From: NCEH01 sp043195195
GTDB taxonomy: Bacteria > Pseudomonadota > Alphaproteobacteria > Rhizobiales > Xanthobacteraceae
Length of the DNA stretch: 64,000 bases
Reading direction: 5' to 3'
NCBI RefSeq assembly: GCF_043195195.1
Contig: NZ_JBAFWT010000006.1
Span: 62,001 to 126,000 of the forward strand
The notes beneath the pieces are model-generated. The model made no database searches and was not told where the DNA came from. It saw only the letters and a program-made list of their open reading frames with translations. Positions 1 to 9,594 of the stretch are shown piece by piece; within the stretch, counting starts at the first letter, position 1; every line of letters begins with the position of its first letter. The translations under genes and the position numbers were made by a program.

Positions 1-59
1 CCGGCGATGGGTAAATAGACCGACGCTTACGGCCCTTCACCGGCCGGGCCACGGTAGCG

Positions 60-797
60 CTACACCAAACCCTGACCGGGACGGGTCGCGCCAAAGACCT
101 CTTCGAAGGCAACGCGCAGAACGCTGTCCACCTCCGGCAGGCTCGCGAGCTGGCCGAGATCTTCCATGCTGGTCACGCCGTGCTCCCGCACGCCGCACGG
201 CACGATGCCGCCGAAATGGGTGAGGTTGGGAGCAATGTTCAGGGAAATGCCGTGGAAGCTGACCCATTGGCGCACGCGAATGCCTATGGCGGCGATCTTT
301 TCCTCGCGGCCGGGGCGCGCCACCCATACGCCCACCCGGTCCTCGCGGCGCTCCGCCCGGATGTTGAAAGCGGCAAGGGCGGCGATCAGCCAGGTTTCCA
401 GTGCGCTCACATATTGGCGCAAGTCCGCGCTGCGCCGCTTGAGGTCCAGCATCACATAGGCGACCCGCTGCCCGGGGCCATGATAGGTGAATTGCCCGCC
501 GCGCCCGGTCTCGAAGACCGGGAATCGCGCATCGATCAGATCTTCGCGCCGGGCGCTCGTCCCTGCGGTGTAGAGCGGGGGATGCTCCAGCAGCCACACC
601 AGTTCCGGCGCTGTGCCAGCCGCGATGGCCGCGACACGGGCCTCCATGGCCGCCATGGCCTCAGGATAGGGCACCAGGGAATCACTGACGCTCCATTCGA
701 CAGGCGGCGCATCGGCGGCACGAGGCAGGAAGGTCGTGGCCAGCGTCGAACGGGGTGCGGGCGCGGAGAGCGGCATGGCAGATGGGGGCGCGATCAT
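60..797 (-). CDS. lipB: octanoyl-[ACP]:protein N-octanoyltransferase LipB
   Basis: Transfers octanoyl from acyl carrier protein to lipoyl domains, the first step of lipoate synthesis, in the cytoplasm. The protein shows the LipB signatures GGQFTYHGPGQ, the lysine-containing stretch KIAAIGIRVRQWVSFHG and the catalytic-cysteine motif GGIVPCGV. Length is about 245 residues, slightly long for the family because of a Pro/Ala-rich N-terminus. The start is uncertain: an in-frame GTG at 866 and ATGs at 812 and 797 are all possible, and the conserved domain begins well after all of them. It stands alone, divergent from the tRNA-Leu downstream. Identification is firm; only the start is open. Confidence 0.93.
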   Translation of the reverse strand: MIAPPSAMPLSAPAPRSTLATTFLPRAADAPPVEWSVSDSLVPYPEAMAAMEARVAAIAAGTAPELVWLLEHPPLYTAGTSARREDLIDARFPVFETGRGGQFTYHGPGQRVAYVMLDLKRRSADLRQYVSALETWLIAALAAFNIRAERREDRVGVWVARPGREEKIAAIGIRVRQWVSFHGISLNIAPNLTHFGGIVPCGVREHGVTSMEDLGQLASLPEVDSVLRVAFEEVFGATRPGQGLV

Positions 798-967
798 GGA
801 GGCTTCATACATCTTCGAAGGCGCGCGGGAGACACGCCATCCACAGGCTACATATAGTTGGCGCACGAACCACTGTTGAGGCCTTGTGGCGCCGGAGTCG
901 ATCTGTTAGACGATGGCCCCCGGCGCCACGCACCTTAGGGTTAGCGGGCGCCGAGCCATCTCTGACT

Positions 968-1052
968 GCGGTCGTGGCGGAATTGGTAGACGCGCTAGCT
1001 TGAGGTGCTAGTGGGGAGACCCGTGGAGGTTCGAGTCCTCTCGTCCGCACCA
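968..1052 (+). tRNA. tRNA-Leu(GAG)
   Basis: An 85-nt class II tRNA with a long variable arm. The anticodon stem CTAGC/GCTAG encloses a loop with GAG. The T arm carries GGTTCGAGTCC and the 3' CCA is encoded at 1050-1052. The acceptor stem GCGGTCG/CGTCCGC has one T-T mismatch at its fifth pair. Confidence 0.93.
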
Positions 1053-1080
1053 GAAGATGGGGCCGCAAAGGCCGACGCAA

Positions 1081-1102
1081 AACGGCGCCCTCGGGCGCCG
1101 TT
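1081..1102 (+). terminator. possible terminator after tRNA-Leu
   Basis: A GC-rich inverted repeat (AACGGCGCCC, two-base centre, GGGCGCCGTT) lies 28 bp downstream of the tRNA and is followed by GTCGTTT. The T-run is short, so termination is plausible but not certain. Confidence 0.5.
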
Positions 1103-1222
1103 GTCGTTTCTGGGATGGCGCCCGAGGGCGCCTGCGTCCCTTTAGGGGCAGCGGGCGGCGTGCCTCGCGTCATGCGATTCAAGGAAGCCGTGCGGCGCGC
1201 GGGGGTAGACGCCCCCAGCACG

Positions 1223-2500
1223 TCACTGCGTGGGCCGCATCTCCTTCGGGAGGATGTCGGTCAGGATTCGCGGCCAGGAAAAGCTAAAGGGTTGCTCCAC
1301 CGGGGCCGCCCGTACCGGCGCCACGGTGGACGGCGCGGGGGCGGGCAGAGGCACATGCGCCGCCGACGTGTTGCTGGTGACAGCCGTGGCGGCCGTCGCC
1401 GGACGCGCGGATACGTTCACGGGCTTGGGCTGAGCAGTGGCCGGCTTGACGGCCTCCGCCGCCTGAGGTGCCGCACCAGCGGCAGAAGCAGCTCGTGCTG
1501 GCGTCGGCAGGGCCGCGACGGCATCAGGTCCTTGGCCATAGATCATGTGCACCACGCGAAACCCGCGCGCCTTCAGCTCCTTTAACAAGGTCGGCAGCAT
1601 GACCGCGGTCGAGGGCTGGATGTCGTGCAAGAGCAGGATGCCGGACCCGCGTGCTTCCAGGCGATCAAGCGCGCGCTTGAGCACCTCGTCGGGCTTCAGG
1701 TGCATCCAGTCGTCGGCGACCAGATCGACGCTGAACACCGCAATGCCATGCTCCTGGGTGTAGGCCTCGTAGAACTTGGTCCGACCAAGCCCAGGGAACC
1801 GGAAGAACGGCACCGTATGCGCGCCAATGGGTGCAAGACCCGCATTGACCGAGGCAAAGCCCTGCTCGATCTCGGCAATACCAGCCGGCTGCTTCAACTT
1901 CGGAAAAATCAGGGGGTGTGTCTGGCTGTGGGTGCCGATGGTGTGGCCCGCTTCGTAAACCTGTTGCAGCACGCTCGGATAGGCGTTGGCCATGCGCCCG
2001 ACGATAAAGAACGTCGCCTTCACACAATTTGCGGCCAGGGTGTCGAGCACGCGATGCGTCATTGGAGGCAGGGGCCCATCGTCAAACGTGAGGATCACCT
2101 CACCTTTTTCCAAAGGCACCGTCTGGTGGTACTGGAGGCGACCGAGCAAGGGAGTCTGCTTCGGGTCGATCTTGACGATGCGCGAGGTGCCGAGCGCATC
2201 TGGATTGCCCGGGCAGGCTTCCCCCGGCTTAACGGCAGCGGAGAGCGCATAGTTCGGGTGAGTCGTTGCCGCGGCCGACGCGGCAATCGCCGGGACCGGC
2301 TTCTTTGGCACTGCGGGAGCTGCCGGAGCTGCGGAGCCTTCGGGAGCAGTCTGCGAGGGGACGGTTGCGGCGGTCGACGCGGGGGAGAAGATCATGTGCG
2401 AGGCGGAACCGGCGTCTCCTGTCGGCTGATCGCTGGCGGCCTGCGCCAGCCCCGCCATGGCAACAATGACTCCCGAAAGGAAAATCGACCGCATTCCCAT
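1223..2500 (-). CDS. polysaccharide deacetylase, NodB-type, exported
   Basis: A carbohydrate esterase family 4 enzyme that would remove N- or O-acetyl groups from a cell-surface or extracellular glycan. The NodB fold shows the metal/catalytic motif TFDDGP and the second metal motif HSQTHP. A conserved LLLHDI segment lies near the C-terminal end of the domain. An N-terminal hydrophobic segment ending in AQA is a likely signal peptide if translation starts at the ATG at 2500 (or 2494), so I prefer these to the longer frame beginning near 2593. The C-terminal third is Ala/Pro-rich and probably disordered. It lies just downstream of a paralogue at 2590-3384 on the same strand, probably co-transcribed. 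The substrate cannot be told from sequence. Confidence 0.85.
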   Translation of the reverse strand: MGMRSIFLSGVIVAMAGLAQAASDQPTGDAGSASHMIFSPASTAATVPSQTAPEGSAAPAAPAVPKKPVPAIAASAAATTHPNYALSAAVKPGEACPGNPDALGTSRIVKIDPKQTPLLGRLQYHQTVPLEKGEVILTFDDGPLPPMTHRVLDTLAANCVKATFFIVGRMANAYPSVLQQVYEAGHTIGTHSQTHPLIFPKLKQPAGIAEIEQGFASVNAGLAPIGAHTVPFFRFPGLGRTKFYEAYTQEHGIAVFSVDLVADDWMHLKPDEVLKRALDRLEARGSGILLLHDIQPSTAVMLPTLLKELKARGFRVVHMIYGQGPDAVAALPTPARAASAAGAAPQAAEAVKPATAQPKPVNVSARPATAATAVTSNTSAAHVPLPAPAPSTVAPVRAAPVEQPFSFSWPRILTDILPKEMRPTQ

Positions 2501-2589
2501 AACTCTCGTGACACCCGGAAGGGTGGATCCCAAGGATCGAAGGTGACGCACCGCCAGTTTCGAGTCGCCACCCGAAGATCCGGTTAACC

Positions 2590-3384
2590 TCAACGGCCGG
2601 AAGATCGTGTCGAAGCCGGGACGATATGCACGATGTGATAGCCGCGCTCGGCTAAAGCCTGCAAGAACGCCGGAATCATGGCTGCGGTGTAAGTTTTCGT
2701 ATCATGAAACAGAATGATACCGCCGCCAGCCGCATCTAGGCGCCCAAGAATAAGGGCAAGTTCTTGCTCCGGCGTCATTTTGTTCCAGTCGCTTGCCCAA
2801 AGATCGGCACCGAAGACAGAAATGCCACGCTTCTCCAAATAAGCGAGAAGTTCCGGCGACGAGGCAAATCCAGGAAAACGGAAAAACGGAACGCGCGGCA
2901 CAGAATTCGGAGCGCTATTGCCGTAAGCAGCGGCTTCGTCGGCGGAAATTCCGCGCTCGATTTCTGCAACAGCGGCATCGAATGGCAGGCGAGCGAGCGT
3001 CGCTTCGGGATGGGTCATGGAGTGATGGGCAATGGTGTGCCCCTCCGCGAGCGCCCGCCGCACCAGTTCAGGCCGGGCCCGCGCATTCTCGCCGATCAGG
3101 AAGAAAGTCGCGCGTACGCATTGTGCTTTCAAGGCATCAAGAACCGCTGCCGTGGTCTTTGGCCATGGACCGTCATCGAAAGTCAGCACCACCTCCTTCG
3201 GCTTCAGATTGAGGGTCTGGGGAAACGACTTGGTGCCAACCCGCACGCCTTCCGGCACTTCCATCACCCGCGTCGTGCCGAGCGCGGAGGGCCGCCCAGG
3301 ACAGCCTTGGGCTGCCGCCGCAAGCGGAGTTAAATGCAGAGCCATGGCTCCAATCGCCAAGCCCAAGACGGTACGGATGCTCAT
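2590..3384 (-). CDS. polysaccharide deacetylase, NodB-type, exported (paralogue)
   Basis: A second CE4/NodB-type deacetylase, about 264 residues, in tandem with the one at 1223-2500. It carries TFDDGP and HHSMTHP metal-binding motifs, the RVPFFRFPGF segment and the closing ILFHDT motif. Both proteins share the pre-domain motif CPG-(N/R)P-(D/S)ALGT, which supports a duplication. I chose the ATG at 3384 because it begins a clean signal peptide (MSIRTVLGLAIGAMAL, ending near AAAAQ). The frame stays open upstream to 3672 but that part looks non-coding. Its likely role is periplasmic or extracellular glycan deacetylation; the substrate is unknown. Confidence 0.85.
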   Translation of the reverse strand: MSIRTVLGLAIGAMALHLTPLAAAAQGCPGRPSALGTTRVMEVPEGVRVGTKSFPQTLNLKPKEVVLTFDDGPWPKTTAAVLDALKAQCVRATFFLIGENARARPELVRRALAEGHTIAHHSMTHPEATLARLPFDAAVAEIERGISADEAAAYGNSAPNSVPRVPFFRFPGFASSPELLAYLEKRGISVFGADLWASDWNKMTPEQELALILGRLDAAGGGIILFHDTKTYTAAMIPAFLQALAERGYHIVHIVPASTRSSGR

Positions 3385-3570
3385 GAAATGGATTTTCCTG
3401 CAGGAGCGTTTGCGTTCCCGCGCTCGCATGCCTAGAAGCGCGTAGACGGACACCCGGCGACACGCTGCGGCTTCCGCCTTCAACCAATAGCAAGCGAGAA
3501 ACGGTTGGTCAGGTTGGCGGCAACCTAGGCCGAACCCGTGCCGCTTTCCAGCCATGACGTGGGGTGAACG

Positions 3571-4980
3571 ATGCGCGAGGACGGTTCCGCTGCGACCGAC
3601 GAAGTCGCCCCCCTTTCCCCGCGCGACGGCGAGGGTGCCATTGCTGCCTCGTTCCTGGCCGGTGTCCGCCATGCCTTAGCAGTTTCCAACGCAGACCAAC
3701 TACGTGCACTAATCCGCGGCCTGCACGAGGCGGACCTCGGCGACCTCATCGAAGCCCTAGACCAGGACGAGCGCCCGAAGCTGATCGAACTTGCGGGAGG
3801 TGAGTTCGACTTCACCGCTCTTACAGAACTGGACGAGACGGTACGCGTCCAGATCCTCCAGGCGCTGCGGCCATGGACGGTCGCCGAAGGCATCCGCGAT
3901 CTCGATTCGGACGATGCCGTCTATATTCTTGAGGATTTGGAGGAAGACGAGAAGGCGGCGATCCTCCAGCACATTCCCGCGCCCGAGCGGGTCGCGCTGC
4001 AACGCTCGCTCGATTATCCGGAGGAGAGCGCCGGCCGGCGCATGCAGACGGAGTTCATCGCGGTCCCGCCCTTCTGGACCGTCGGGCGCACCATCGACCA
4101 CATGCGCGAGACCGACGACTTGCCCGAGACATTCTACGAGGTCTTCGTCGTCGATCCCGCCTACCGGCTCATCGGCTCCGTGCCCCTGGACCGGCTGCTG
4201 CGGACCAAGCGGGCGGTGCTCCTGACTGCCGTGAAGAGCGACCAGCGCCACGTGGTCAAGGCATCCGAGGACCAAGAAGAGGTCGCTCGCATGTTCGAAC
4301 ACTACAATCTCGTCTCAGCGCCGGTCGTAGATGATGCGGGCCGGCTGGTCGGGGTCATGACCATCGACGACGTGGTGGACGTGATCCAGGAAGAGGCGGA
4401 CGAGGACCTGCGGGCCATGGCCGGCGTCGGCAGCGACGAGGAGCTTTCAGACACGGTGGCCTACACGGCCCGCGGCCGGTTGCCTTGGCTGGTGGTCAAT
4501 CTTGGGACCGCATTCCTCGCAGCTTTCATCATTGGCCTGTTTTCCGCGACAATTGAGAAGATGGTGGCCTTGGCTGTGCTCATGCCCATCGTTGCATCCA
4601 TGGGCGGCAATGCGGCCAATCAGACCATGACGGTGGCAGTGCGTGCACTGGCGACCAAGGACATCAGCTCGCACAACGCGCGGCGCGTCGTTCTCCGCGA
4701 GGTTTTGGTTGGTTTGGTAAACGGCTCGGTTCTTGCGGTTCTTCTTGGCGTAATCGCCTCCGCCTGGTTTGGGAATATCCAACTCGGCGGCGTCATCGCA
4801 AGCGCATTGGTGATCAATATGCTGGCGGCCGGACTGTTCGGAATCCTGGTTCCTCTCGCCATCTACAAGCTCAAATTGGATCCAGCGGTCGCCTCCGGCG
4901 TCTTCGTCACCATGGTTACCGACAGCGTTGGCTTTTTCGCGTTTCTCGGCCTCGCGTCACTGTGGTTTGCCGGTACCTGA
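3571..4980 (+). CDS. mgtE: magnesium transporter MgtE
   Basis: An inner-membrane, Mg2+-gated magnesium channel of 469 residues, the usual family length. The order of domains is an acidic cytoplasmic N-domain (residues about 30-140), a pair of CBS domains (about 145-270, including the VVDDAGRLVGVMTIDDVVDVI stretch) and five C-terminal membrane helices. The pore signature GGNAANQTM lies in the membrane part. The start ATG directly follows a short spacer and agrees with the N-domain. It stands alone: the previous genes are divergent and the next reading frame begins after a 64-bp gap. Magnesium sensing by the N and CBS domains is known for the family. Confidence 0.95.
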   Translation: MREDGSAATDEVAPLSPRDGEGAIAASFLAGVRHALAVSNADQLRALIRGLHEADLGDLIEALDQDERPKLIELAGGEFDFTALTELDETVRVQILQALRPWTVAEGIRDLDSDDAVYILEDLEEDEKAAILQHIPAPERVALQRSLDYPEESAGRRMQTEFIAVPPFWTVGRTIDHMRETDDLPETFYEVFVVDPAYRLIGSVPLDRLLRTKRAVLLTAVKSDQRHVVKASEDQEEVARMFEHYNLVSAPVVDDAGRLVGVMTIDDVVDVIQEEADEDLRAMAGVGSDEELSDTVAYTARGRLPWLVVNLGTAFLAAFIIGLFSATIEKMVALAVLMPIVASMGGNAANQTMTVAVRALATKDISSHNARRVVLREVLVGLVNGSVLAVLLGVIASAWFGNIQLGGVIASALVINMLAAGLFGILVPLAIYKLKLDPAVASGVFVTMVTDSVGFFAFLGLASLWFAGT

Positions 4981-5044
4981 CGGCCAGTCGGCTTCCCCGC
5001 TCTTGCACCCCGTCCCAAGGCGTAAGAAAAAGGTCGAGGGCGAC

Positions 5045-7264
5045 ATGTGGTCGATATCGCGGCCTTTTTACGGCCTCAGCCGGGAGGTTCATATTCCTAG
5101 ACGGGCGGGCGCCGCAGCGCGCAGCTTCACTATCGCGACGGTCGCAGCGGTGCTGATGGTCGTGGCTTGCCTTTGCGCCATCTTCGCGTTCGCAACCGCC
5201 AACAATGATCTCCGCGCGAGCGCGTTGGAACGGCAGACCGTGCTTGCTGCCCTGAGCGACCATGTCGATCTCATGAAGCGTACAGTGCGCCTCCTGGCCT
5301 CCGATCAGGAGATCGAAGCGCGTGTGAGGCAGCAAGACATCCGTTGGCTTCATGAGAAATTCGGTGCCGTTCTCAACAACCAGTTCGGTTACGAACGGAC
5401 ATTCCTTGTCGATGGCGACCAGCGTGTCATCACCGCTTCAACGCTCGGCAAGGAAACCGGTTCGCATCAGTTCGACGGTCTGCGCCCGGCCCTGGAACGC
5501 ATGATTCACCTTTCCAAAGCGCATTCCGCTGACGCTCTGGGCGAGCCAATTTCGGGTTTTGTATCCACCCCGGACTTCGCGGGTCTCGCGGTGGTCCGGC
5601 TCCTTACCGTACCAGGCGGAGGCATGCTGCTTTTTGTCACCGTGGACCTTCTGGACGATTCCTTCCTCGGTGATCTGGCCCAGCGGGTTCAACTCGCTGG
5701 CTTCCGGATCTATTCCGGGACGCCGCAGAGCGGGGAGGGGAACTTCATCACACTCGTCAATCTGGTGGACGGCAAGCCGATTGAGCTTGCATGGACGCCG
5801 GAGCGACCTGGGGCCAGCGCCCTGCAGCGGATCGCACCGGTGATCGCGGGTCTTTCCTTGGTCTTGCTCGCGATTTGTCTGTTTTTGCTGATCCAGTCCT
5901 GGCGTACCAGCGCGGCACTCGCAGCCAGCGAGACCAATGCCAGGAAACTAGCGATGGAGGACTACCTCACGGGCCTCTCCAATCGCGCCGGCTTCTTCGG
6001 TCGCCTTGAGAAGCGGCTGGCGGTCCTTGACCCTTCCGAAGTCCTTACCCTCGCCTTTCTCGATCTCGACGGGTTCAAGGATATCAATGATACGCTCGGG
6101 CATGGCATCGGCGACAAACTGCTGTGCCTGATCGCTGCCCGGCTGCGCAAGATGCTTGGTGACCGAGGACTTGCTGCCCGGTTCGGCGGAGACGAGTTCG
6201 TATTTTATCTTACTTGTGCGAACCGTGGCGAGGCGGACCGGTTCATCGAAAATCTGCTGAATCTGATGCAGCAGCCGCTTTCCACCGAAGGGCATGACTT
6301 GCAGATCGGGGCGTCGATCGGCGTCGCCTATGCGCCCGAACACTCCACCGATGCGAGCGAGTTGATGCGACTTGCCGACATTGCGCTCTACCGCGCGAAG
6401 GCTGACGGGCGCGGGCTTGCGCGAACATTTGAACCTATGTTGGAGCAGGACATCCGCAACCGGCGCACCGTGGAACTTGAGCTTTCCGAGGCGATCGATC
6501 GCGGAGAAATGGCTCTGGTTTTCCAGCCGCAGGTCGATGTGGAGAGCGAACGTATCGTCGGTTTCGAGGCGCTGGTGCGGTGGGATCACCCCAAACGCGG
6601 TCGCCTGCTGCCAGAAACCTTCGTGCCCCTCGCGGAAAGCAGCAGGCTGATCTGCCGGCTCGACAATTGGGTCATGCGCCGTGCCTGCGAACTGGGGTGC
6701 CAACTCGACGATGTGACGATATCGGTCAACATGTCCCCGGTCAGCCTCCGGCAGGTCCATGTGGCCGACGTCATCCTGGGCATCTTGGCGCAAACTGGCT
6801 TCGAGCCCTCCCGCCTCGAGATCGAAATTACGGAAAGTGCGATCATCCGTGCCGACGCCGATGTGAATGCGGCGCTGCTGCACCTGCGCGAAAGCGGTGT
6901 CCGGATCGCGCTCGACGATTTTGGGACGGGGCATGCATCGTTGGTCCACATTCGTCGTTTCCCCGTCACGAAGATCAAGATCGATCGCTCGTTCATCTCC
7001 AACCTCGGGACCGAGCGCGACGCCGCGGCCATCGTCGAATATGTGGTGCGCCTCGGCCGGTCCCTGGGCATCGTTCTCACGGCGGAAGGCGTCGAGACGC
7101 GCGAACAATTGCGGTTTCTACGAGCCTTTGGCGCGCAGCAGGCACAGGGCTTCCTGTTCTCAGGTCCCATTCCCATTGAAGCCGCAGTGGCAATGCTCGC
7201 CGCGCAGAACACGCCTGGCGGACGGCCGAGATCACCCGGCAACCGCCGCAACGTCGAGGCGTGA
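5045..7264 (+). CDS. membrane GGDEF-EAL protein (c-di-GMP synthesis/hydrolysis)
   Basis: A c-di-GMP turnover protein of about 739 residues. A membrane helix near residue 30, an extracytoplasmic sensor region (about 55-255) resembling CHASE4-type domains and a second membrane helix near 265-285 precede the catalytic part. The GGDEF domain keeps RFGGDEF and the EAL domain keeps FEALVRW, the Mg-binding EITE segment, DDFGTG and EGVET, so both halves look catalytically competent. No RxxD inhibitory site is seen just upstream of GGDEF. The ATG at 5045 with a GAGGG upstream is preferred; the frame opens at 4928 inside mgtE. Which activity dominates cannot be decided from sequence. Confidence 0.9.
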   Translation: MWSISRPFYGLSREVHIPRRAGAAARSFTIATVAAVLMVVACLCAIFAFATANNDLRASALERQTVLAALSDHVDLMKRTVRLLASDQEIEARVRQQDIRWLHEKFGAVLNNQFGYERTFLVDGDQRVITASTLGKETGSHQFDGLRPALERMIHLSKAHSADALGEPISGFVSTPDFAGLAVVRLLTVPGGGMLLFVTVDLLDDSFLGDLAQRVQLAGFRIYSGTPQSGEGNFITLVNLVDGKPIELAWTPERPGASALQRIAPVIAGLSLVLLAICLFLLIQSWRTSAALAASETNARKLAMEDYLTGLSNRAGFFGRLEKRLAVLDPSEVLTLAFLDLDGFKDINDTLGHGIGDKLLCLIAARLRKMLGDRGLAARFGGDEFVFYLTCANRGEADRFIENLLNLMQQPLSTEGHDLQIGASIGVAYAPEHSTDASELMRLADIALYRAKADGRGLARTFEPMLEQDIRNRRTVELELSEAIDRGEMALVFQPQVDVESERIVGFEALVRWDHPKRGRLLPETFVPLAESSRLICRLDNWVMRRACELGCQLDDVTISVNMSPVSLRQVHVADVILGILAQTGFEPSRLEIEITESAIIRADADVNAALLHLRESGVRIALDDFGTGHASLVHIRRFPVTKIKIDRSFISNLGTERDAAAIVEYVVRLGRSLGIVLTAEGVETREQLRFLRAFGAQQAQGFLFSGPIPIEAAVAMLAAQNTPGGRPRSPGNRRNVEA

Positions 7265-7442
7265 AGCGCGCGATTCCTGTTGAATAAACGGCCATCCGTT
7301 TTATTCTGCGAAGGCCTTGCCGGTGCTGCGGCGCGCCGATGGGGCATATGCGTCCATGCCATCGGTTCAGCGCGCGTTCATCAAGAAGGTTACGGCGGCG
7401 TAGCCGCACAGAATGATCTTCGACGCGCCCGGGAGGAAAACC

Positions 7443-8615
7443 ATGTTGCCCAACGCCCATCGCGGATTCGACTTCGATCTCGGAGAAACCGCCGACATGC
7501 TGCGCGATACCGTGCGCGCCTTCTCCCAGGACAAGATCGCTCCGCGAGCCGATGAGATCGATCGCACCAATCAGTTTCCTCGCGACCTGTGGCCCAAGCT
7601 TGGCGAACTCGGCCTGCTGGGCATCACCGTGGAGGAGGAATATGGCGGCTCCGCCCTCGGATATCTGGAACATGTGATCGCCATGGAGGAGATCAGCCGC
7701 GCGTCGGCGTCGGTTGGCCTGTCCTATGGGGCGCATTCCAACCTGTGCATCAACCAGATCCGGCGCAATGGCACCGATGCGCAAAAGCGCCGGTATCTGC
7801 CGAAGCTCATTTCCGGGGAGCACGTGGGCGCGCTCGCCATGTCTGAGCCGGGCGCCGGTTCCGACGTGGTGTCGATGCGGACCCGCGCGGAGAAGAAAGG
7901 CGACCGCTATGTGCTGACCGGCAACAAGATGTGGATCACCAACGGCCCCATTGCCGAGACGCTGGTGGTCTATGCCAAGACCGACCCGGGAGCCGGTGCG
8001 CGGGGCATGACGGCGTTTCTCATCGAGAAGGGTTTCAAAGGTTTCACGACGGCGCAGAAGCTCGACAAGCTCGGTATGCGTGGCTCAGACACCTGCGAAC
8101 TGGTTTTCGAAGCGTGCGAGGTTCCCGAGGAGAATGTGCTCGGCGAGGTCGGGCGGGGCGTGAACGTGCTGATGTCCGGGCTGGATTATGAGCGCGCTGT
8201 CCTGGCAGCCGGGCCGCTCGGCATCATGCAGGCATGCATGGACGTGGTTTTGCCTTATGTCCACGAGCGCAAGCAGTTCGGCCAGCCCATCGGCACGTTC
8301 CAACTGATGCAGGGCAAAATCGCCGACATGTATGTCACGATGAATGCTGTGCGGGCCTATGTGTATGCCGTAGCGAAGGCTTGCGACCGTGGCGCCACCA
8401 CCCGCGAGGATGCGGCCGGGGCCATCCTGTTCGCGGCCGAGAAGGCGACCTGGATGGCCCTTGAGGCGATCCAGACCCTGGGCGGCAACGGCTATATCAA
8501 CGATTACCCCACCGGCCGCCTGTTGCGGGATGCCAAGCTCTACGAAATCGGTGCCGGCACCAGCGAGATCCGCCGCATGCTGATCGGCCGTGAGCTGTTC
8601 GAGAAGACCGCCTGA
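7443..8615 (+). CDS. ivd: isovaleryl-CoA dehydrogenase
   Basis: An FAD enzyme of leucine breakdown that oxidises isovaleryl-CoA to 3-methylcrotonyl-CoA and passes electrons to ETF. Length is 390 residues, normal for the family. It shows the IVD-type segment YGAHSNLCINQI, the flavin-binding AMSEPGAGSDV and WITNG motifs, and LDYERAVLAAGPLG, which holds the glutamate at the position used as catalytic base in IVD rather than in other acyl-CoA dehydrogenases. The C-terminal QTLGGNGYINDYP motif is intact. The ATG at 7443 follows GGGAGGAAAACC. No 3-methylcrotonyl-CoA carboxylase genes follow, so it stands apart from a leucine operon here. Confidence 0.88.
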   Translation: MLPNAHRGFDFDLGETADMLRDTVRAFSQDKIAPRADEIDRTNQFPRDLWPKLGELGLLGITVEEEYGGSALGYLEHVIAMEEISRASASVGLSYGAHSNLCINQIRRNGTDAQKRRYLPKLISGEHVGALAMSEPGAGSDVVSMRTRAEKKGDRYVLTGNKMWITNGPIAETLVVYAKTDPGAGARGMTAFLIEKGFKGFTTAQKLDKLGMRGSDTCELVFEACEVPEENVLGEVGRGVNVLMSGLDYERAVLAAGPLGIMQACMDVVLPYVHERKQFGQPIGTFQLMQGKIADMYVTMNAVRAYVYAVAKACDRGATTREDAAGAILFAAEKATWMALEAIQTLGGNGYINDYPTGRLLRDAKLYEIGAGTSEIRRMLIGRELFEKTA

Positions 8616-8729
8616 GGCCGGCTTCGCCGCAAAACCGGGGATGCGCGCGCACCGGCCGGAGTGCTTGCGCATCACGACCTTCGCGCTGGGCCAAGACTGC
8701 GCTATTGGCTTGGCTGAAGAGGAGCGCAC

Positions 8730-9530
8730 ATGGATGATTTTTATACGGTCGCGACGATCCTCGGTTTTTTCGCCTCGCCGTCCAACTTCTTGCTCCTGCT
8801 GGCCGTGTTCGGGGGGGTCCTGATGATGACGGGCCTGCGCCGGCCAGCGGGTCTCATTCTCGCTTGTGCCGTGCTCGGCATGCTCGTCACCGGATTCAGC
8901 CCGCTCGCCAACTACCTCGTGTCTCCACTGGAGGAACGCTTCCCCCCCTTCGTCCCCGACGGCAAACCGGTCGACGGCATCATCATGCTGGGTGGGGCGG
9001 AAGTGGCCGACGTGGCGATGGCACGGGGCGTCGTGGCAGTGAATGACGCGGCCGAGCGGATCATCGTCTTCTCCGCCCTGTCCCGCAAATACCCCGACGC
9101 TCGGCTGTTGGTGGCGGCTGGCTCGACCGCGCCCGACAGTATGACCTCGCCTGAAGCCGAGGCGGAGCGGCGGGCGCTCGAAGACGCGGGGGTCGATGTC
9201 TCACGCGTGACATTCGAGCAGCGCTCGCGCAATACCATCGAGAATGCACAGTTCAGCCGTGCCCTGGCCAATCCGCAACCTGGCCAGCGCTGGCTGCTGG
9301 TGACGTCGGCCTTCCACATGCCCCGCGCGATCGCCTGCTTCCGGGCGGTGGATTTCTCCGTCACCGCTTATCCCGTGGATTATCGCACCGTGCGGCCAGA
9401 CATGCTGGACGCGCCATTTTCACGCGCGGCCCAGGGCCAGGACCTTACGGATATCGCAACTCGCGAATGGGTCGGTTTGGTAGCTTATTATCTCGCCGGC
9501 AAGACCAAGACCCTTTTCCCAGCGCCGTAG
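8730..9530 (+). CDS. YdcF/ElyC-like membrane protein (DUF218)
   Basis: A 266-residue protein with two N-terminal membrane helices (residues about 15-35 and 40-60), followed by a DUF218 domain facing the periplasm. The conserved core segments are seen: IIMLGGAE, a mid-domain QRSRNTIENA and the end motif LLVTSAFHMPRA. The Escherichia coli relatives ElyC and SanA affect envelope carbon-lipid metabolism and vancomycin tolerance, but the biochemical activity of the family is not settled. An AGAGGAGCG ribosome site precedes the ATG at 8730. It stands alone. Confidence 0.85.
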   Translation: MDDFYTVATILGFFASPSNFLLLLAVFGGVLMMTGLRRPAGLILACAVLGMLVTGFSPLANYLVSPLEERFPPFVPDGKPVDGIIMLGGAEVADVAMARGVVAVNDAAERIIVFSALSRKYPDARLLVAAGSTAPDSMTSPEAEAERRALEDAGVDVSRVTFEQRSRNTIENAQFSRALANPQPGQRWLLVTSAFHMPRAIACFRAVDFSVTAYPVDYRTVRPDMLDAPFSRAAQGQDLTDIATREWVGLVAYYLAGKTKTLFPAP

Positions 9531-9594
9531 GTCCGTTTGCGGCGAAGGGGTGCCGCTCCCACCGTCTTCCAGCGATGGCTAGCAGTCTTCTGGG

